In this document: positions 62,376-64,000 of the stretch, one piece after another | Position numbering within the stretch: position 1 is the first letter of the stretch | Layout: every line of letters begins with the position of its first letter | The notes under the pieces: generated by a model | What the model saw: only the letters and a program-made list of their open reading frames with translations | The model's database searches: none | What the model was told of the DNA's origin: nothing | Source of the DNA: an uncultured Coriobacteriaceae bacterium | GTDB taxonomy: Bacteria; Actinomycetota; Coriobacteriia; Coriobacteriales; Atopobiaceae | NCBI GenBank assembly: GCA_902798915.1 | Contig: CADBYM010000003.1 | Coordinates: forward strand, 62,001-126,000 | Direction: 5' to 3' | Length of the DNA: 64,000 nucleotides | Position numbers and translations under genes: made by a program

Positions 62376-63784
62376 GCCAGCGCCCCCGAGGCGCCAAGCC
62401 GCAGAACCAGGTCCTTGAACACTTCGCCGCGCTCATGGAAGCTCGAGAACTCGTCGAACGAGGAGCAGGCGGGCGAGAGCAGCACCACGTCCCCCCGCTC
62501 GGCAAGCCTCACGGCACGCTGGAACGCCTGGGCAAGATGCGCCTCCTCGACCACCACCAGGCCCGCATGCTCACCGCGCAGCGCCGCCGCGATGCGCGGC
62601 CCCGCAGCGCCATAGCAGACGGCCACGCGACACCGCGCCGCGACCGCACGCGCCAGGGAGTCAAGGGCGGTGCCTTTATCGTATCCGCCGAGCAGCACGA
62701 CGACCCGTCCCGCCTCGAACGCCGTGAGCGCCTTCTCGACGGAATCCACGTTGGTCGCCTTCGAATCGTTGACAAATCGCACGCCACCAAGCTCGCCGCA
62801 GGGCTCAATTCGGTGCTCGAGCGGCGAGAACGACGTCAGCGTATGGCACACGGCCTCTGCGGGCACGCCCACCTCAAGCGCAAGTGCGGCGGCGGCGAGC
62901 GCATTCTGGACGTTGTGATCGCCCTTGAGGGCCATGTTCTGTCGGTGAACGAGCAAGACCTCGGTGCCGTCTCGGCGTACCACGAGACGGTCCCCGCGCA
63001 GGAAGGCGGCGTTCGGCGCTTCAGGCAGCGCATGCACGCTCACCCGGCAGACGCGCAGACCGCGCGCCTCCAAACGGTCGGCAACCGCCCGACACGGGTC
63101 GTCGTCCACCGAGACGACAGCGAGGTCGCCCGCATCGAGGTTTGCGAAGATGCGTTCCTTGGCCTGGGCATAGGCCTCGAGCGACCCGTGCCACTCCAGG
63201 TGGTCGGGCGTAATGTTGAGCAGACATGCCACGCGCGGATGCAGGTCGTATGCCGTCACGAGCTGGAAGCTGGAGAGTTCGGCGACGAACCAGCAGTCCT
63301 CGGCACGGTCTGCAACCTCTCCCGTCGCGACCACGCCTACGTTGCCGACGGCCTTTGCCGCCAGACCTCCCGCCTGAAGCAGCTCGGTCGTGAGCAGCGT
63401 GGTCGTCGTCTTGCCGTTGGTGCCCGTGATGGCCACCCAGCGGTCGGGACTCTCGCGCCATGCGAACTCAGGCTCGCCGACAAGGACGGCGGCATGGGCT
63501 CGCGCCGAGGCAAAGAACGACGAGGACTCGGGAATTCCCGGCGAGACGATGGCAAGGTCGTAGGTGCCCTCGAGCTCGTCCGTCCCGCACACGACGCGCA
63601 CGCCGCGCTCCGCGAGCTCCTCGGTGCGCTCACCCGGCACGGATTGCGCGCCGCCATAGAGGTCCACCGACGTGACGCGACCGGGCATGAGGTCGGCAAG
63701 GTAGTCGGCGACGCCGAATCCCGTGCGGCCCAGGCCGAGCACGCATACCCTGCCCAGCGGCTGTGTGGTGAACGATGACTGCAT
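62372..63784 (-). CDS. murD: UDP-N-acetylmuramoyl-L-alanine-D-glutamate ligase
   Basis: MurD adds D-glutamate to the growing peptide of the wall precursor. The 470-residue protein shows the N-terminal UDP-binding VLGLGRTGFGVADYL, the ATP motif ITGTNGKTTTTLL, LLNITPDHLEWHGS and FVNDSKATNVDS, all diagnostic. The ATG at 63784 lies behind AAGGAGGGG. It starts 45 nt after mraY and overlaps ftsW by 4 nt. Confidence 0.97.
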   Translation of the reverse strand: MQSSFTTQPLGRVCVLGLGRTGFGVADYLADLMPGRVTSVDLYGGAQSVPGERTEELAERGVRVVCGTDELEGTYDLAIVSPGIPESSSFFASARAHAAVLVGEPEFAWRESPDRWVAITGTNGKTTTTLLTTELLQAGGLAAKAVGNVGVVATGEVADRAEDCWFVAELSSFQLVTAYDLHPRVACLLNITPDHLEWHGSLEAYAQAKERIFANLDAGDLAVVSVDDDPCRAVADRLEARGLRVCRVSVHALPEAPNAAFLRGDRLVVRRDGTEVLLVHRQNMALKGDHNVQNALAAAALALEVGVPAEAVCHTLTSFSPLEHRIEPCGELGGVRFVNDSKATNVDSVEKALTAFEAGRVVVLLGGYDKGTALDSLARAVAARCRVAVCYGAAGPRIAAALRGEHAGLVVVEEAHLAQAFQRAVRLAERGDVVLLSPACSSFDEFSSFHERGEVFKDLVLRLGASGALA

Positions 63785-63829
63785 GAGTCCCCTCCTTGAG
63801 GTCTAGAGGCAACCGAATCGATGCCCGCG

Positions 63830-64000
63830 CTAGCGCAGCTGGAAGAACAGGGCAAAGCCAAGGGCAACGAAGGCGGCCGAGATGATCCAAAAGCGAATCA
63901 CGACCTTGTTCTCGCTCCATCCGAGCCGCTCGAAGTGGTGATGGATGGGCGCCATCAAAAAGACGCGCTTGTGCGTGAGCTTGAAGCTTGCCACCTGAAT
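63830..64000 (-). CDS. mraY: Phospho-MurNAc-pentapeptide translocase MraY, C-terminal 56 residues (cut by window edge)
   Basis: MraY transfers phospho-MurNAc-pentapeptide to undecaprenyl phosphate, making lipid I. Only the end is in the window: [20 protein letters not shown], with the HHH motif that is the family hallmark, then [20 protein letters not shown], the last membrane helix, and the stop codon. Its place directly before murD is the standard order of the wall cluster, which must continue beyond the right edge. Confidence 0.95.
   Translation of the reverse strand: MQVASFKLTHKRVFLMAPIHHHFERLGWSENKVVIRFWIISAAFVALGFALFFQLR

Noticed and set aside
62435..63778. 447-residue plus-strand frame opposite murD
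   Set aside because: murD has all ligase motifs; the opposite frame has none. Frames opposite pyk, murC, FtsZ and the phosphatase were dismissed likewise.

Overview
The window is about 60% GC with dense, short-spaced operons and no outer-membrane, CRISPR, tRNA or transposase genes. The combination of SepF and DivIVA next to ftsZ with no ftsA in view, a sortase-type surface protein, a Gram-positive type IV pilus locus and nickel-pincer genes larB/larC points to a coriobacterial actinobacterium of the Olsenella/Atopobium/Collinsella kind. The taxonomic placement is inferred from gene content only. Most genes are on the minus strand.

Left end (1-3190, minus): larC (cut by the window edge) and larB lie directly downstream of a secreted coiled-coil cell-wall hydrolase preceded by a perfect 17-bp palindrome. 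Next comes half of a type IV pilus locus: pilM-pilN-pilO, prepilin peptidase pilD and a 63-residue membrane protein (3203-6642). The other half (pilA, pilC, pilT, pilB) lies at 25769-30591. Between the halves sit a plus-strand NYN ribonuclease-like gene with two LOTUS/OST-HTH-like repeats (6843-7826) and one 17.5-kb gene (7921-25437). That gene encodes a 5838-residue surface protein built from about 23 FctA/Spy0128-like isopeptide domains plus SpaA and Cna-B domains and ending in a TPKTG sorting signal. It is the standout of the window. Its domain order shows a three-domain super-repeat followed by a more homogenised block.

30764-48877: a mixed set of PAP2 phosphatase, transglutaminase-like protein, nucleoid-associated protein and SixA phosphatase (last three one operon), pyrE with a cytoplasmic alpha-amylase, a short DUF4012-like membrane protein, serC, rsgA, a calcium-type P-ATPase, a large membrane PP2C phosphatase carrying its own RsbW-like kinase domain, a D-2-hydroxyacid dehydrogenase and a 6-phospho-beta-glucosidase.

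49016-64000: pyruvate kinase, RNase P RNA (minus), a PfkB sugar kinase, then the division/wall cluster on the minus strand. In transcription order this is mraY (partial), murD, ftsW, murG, murC, ftsQ, ftsZ, yggS, sepF, proC, yggT, divIVA, closed by a strong terminator. A candidate promoter with a ~200-nt leader precedes ftsZ.

Together the window covers envelope construction (mur/fts/divIVA), surface attachment and motility (pili plus giant adhesin), wall remodelling and central sugar metabolism (amylase, beta-glucosidase, sugar kinase, pyruvate kinase, hydroxyacid dehydrogenase), consistent with a fermentative, host-associated anaerobe.
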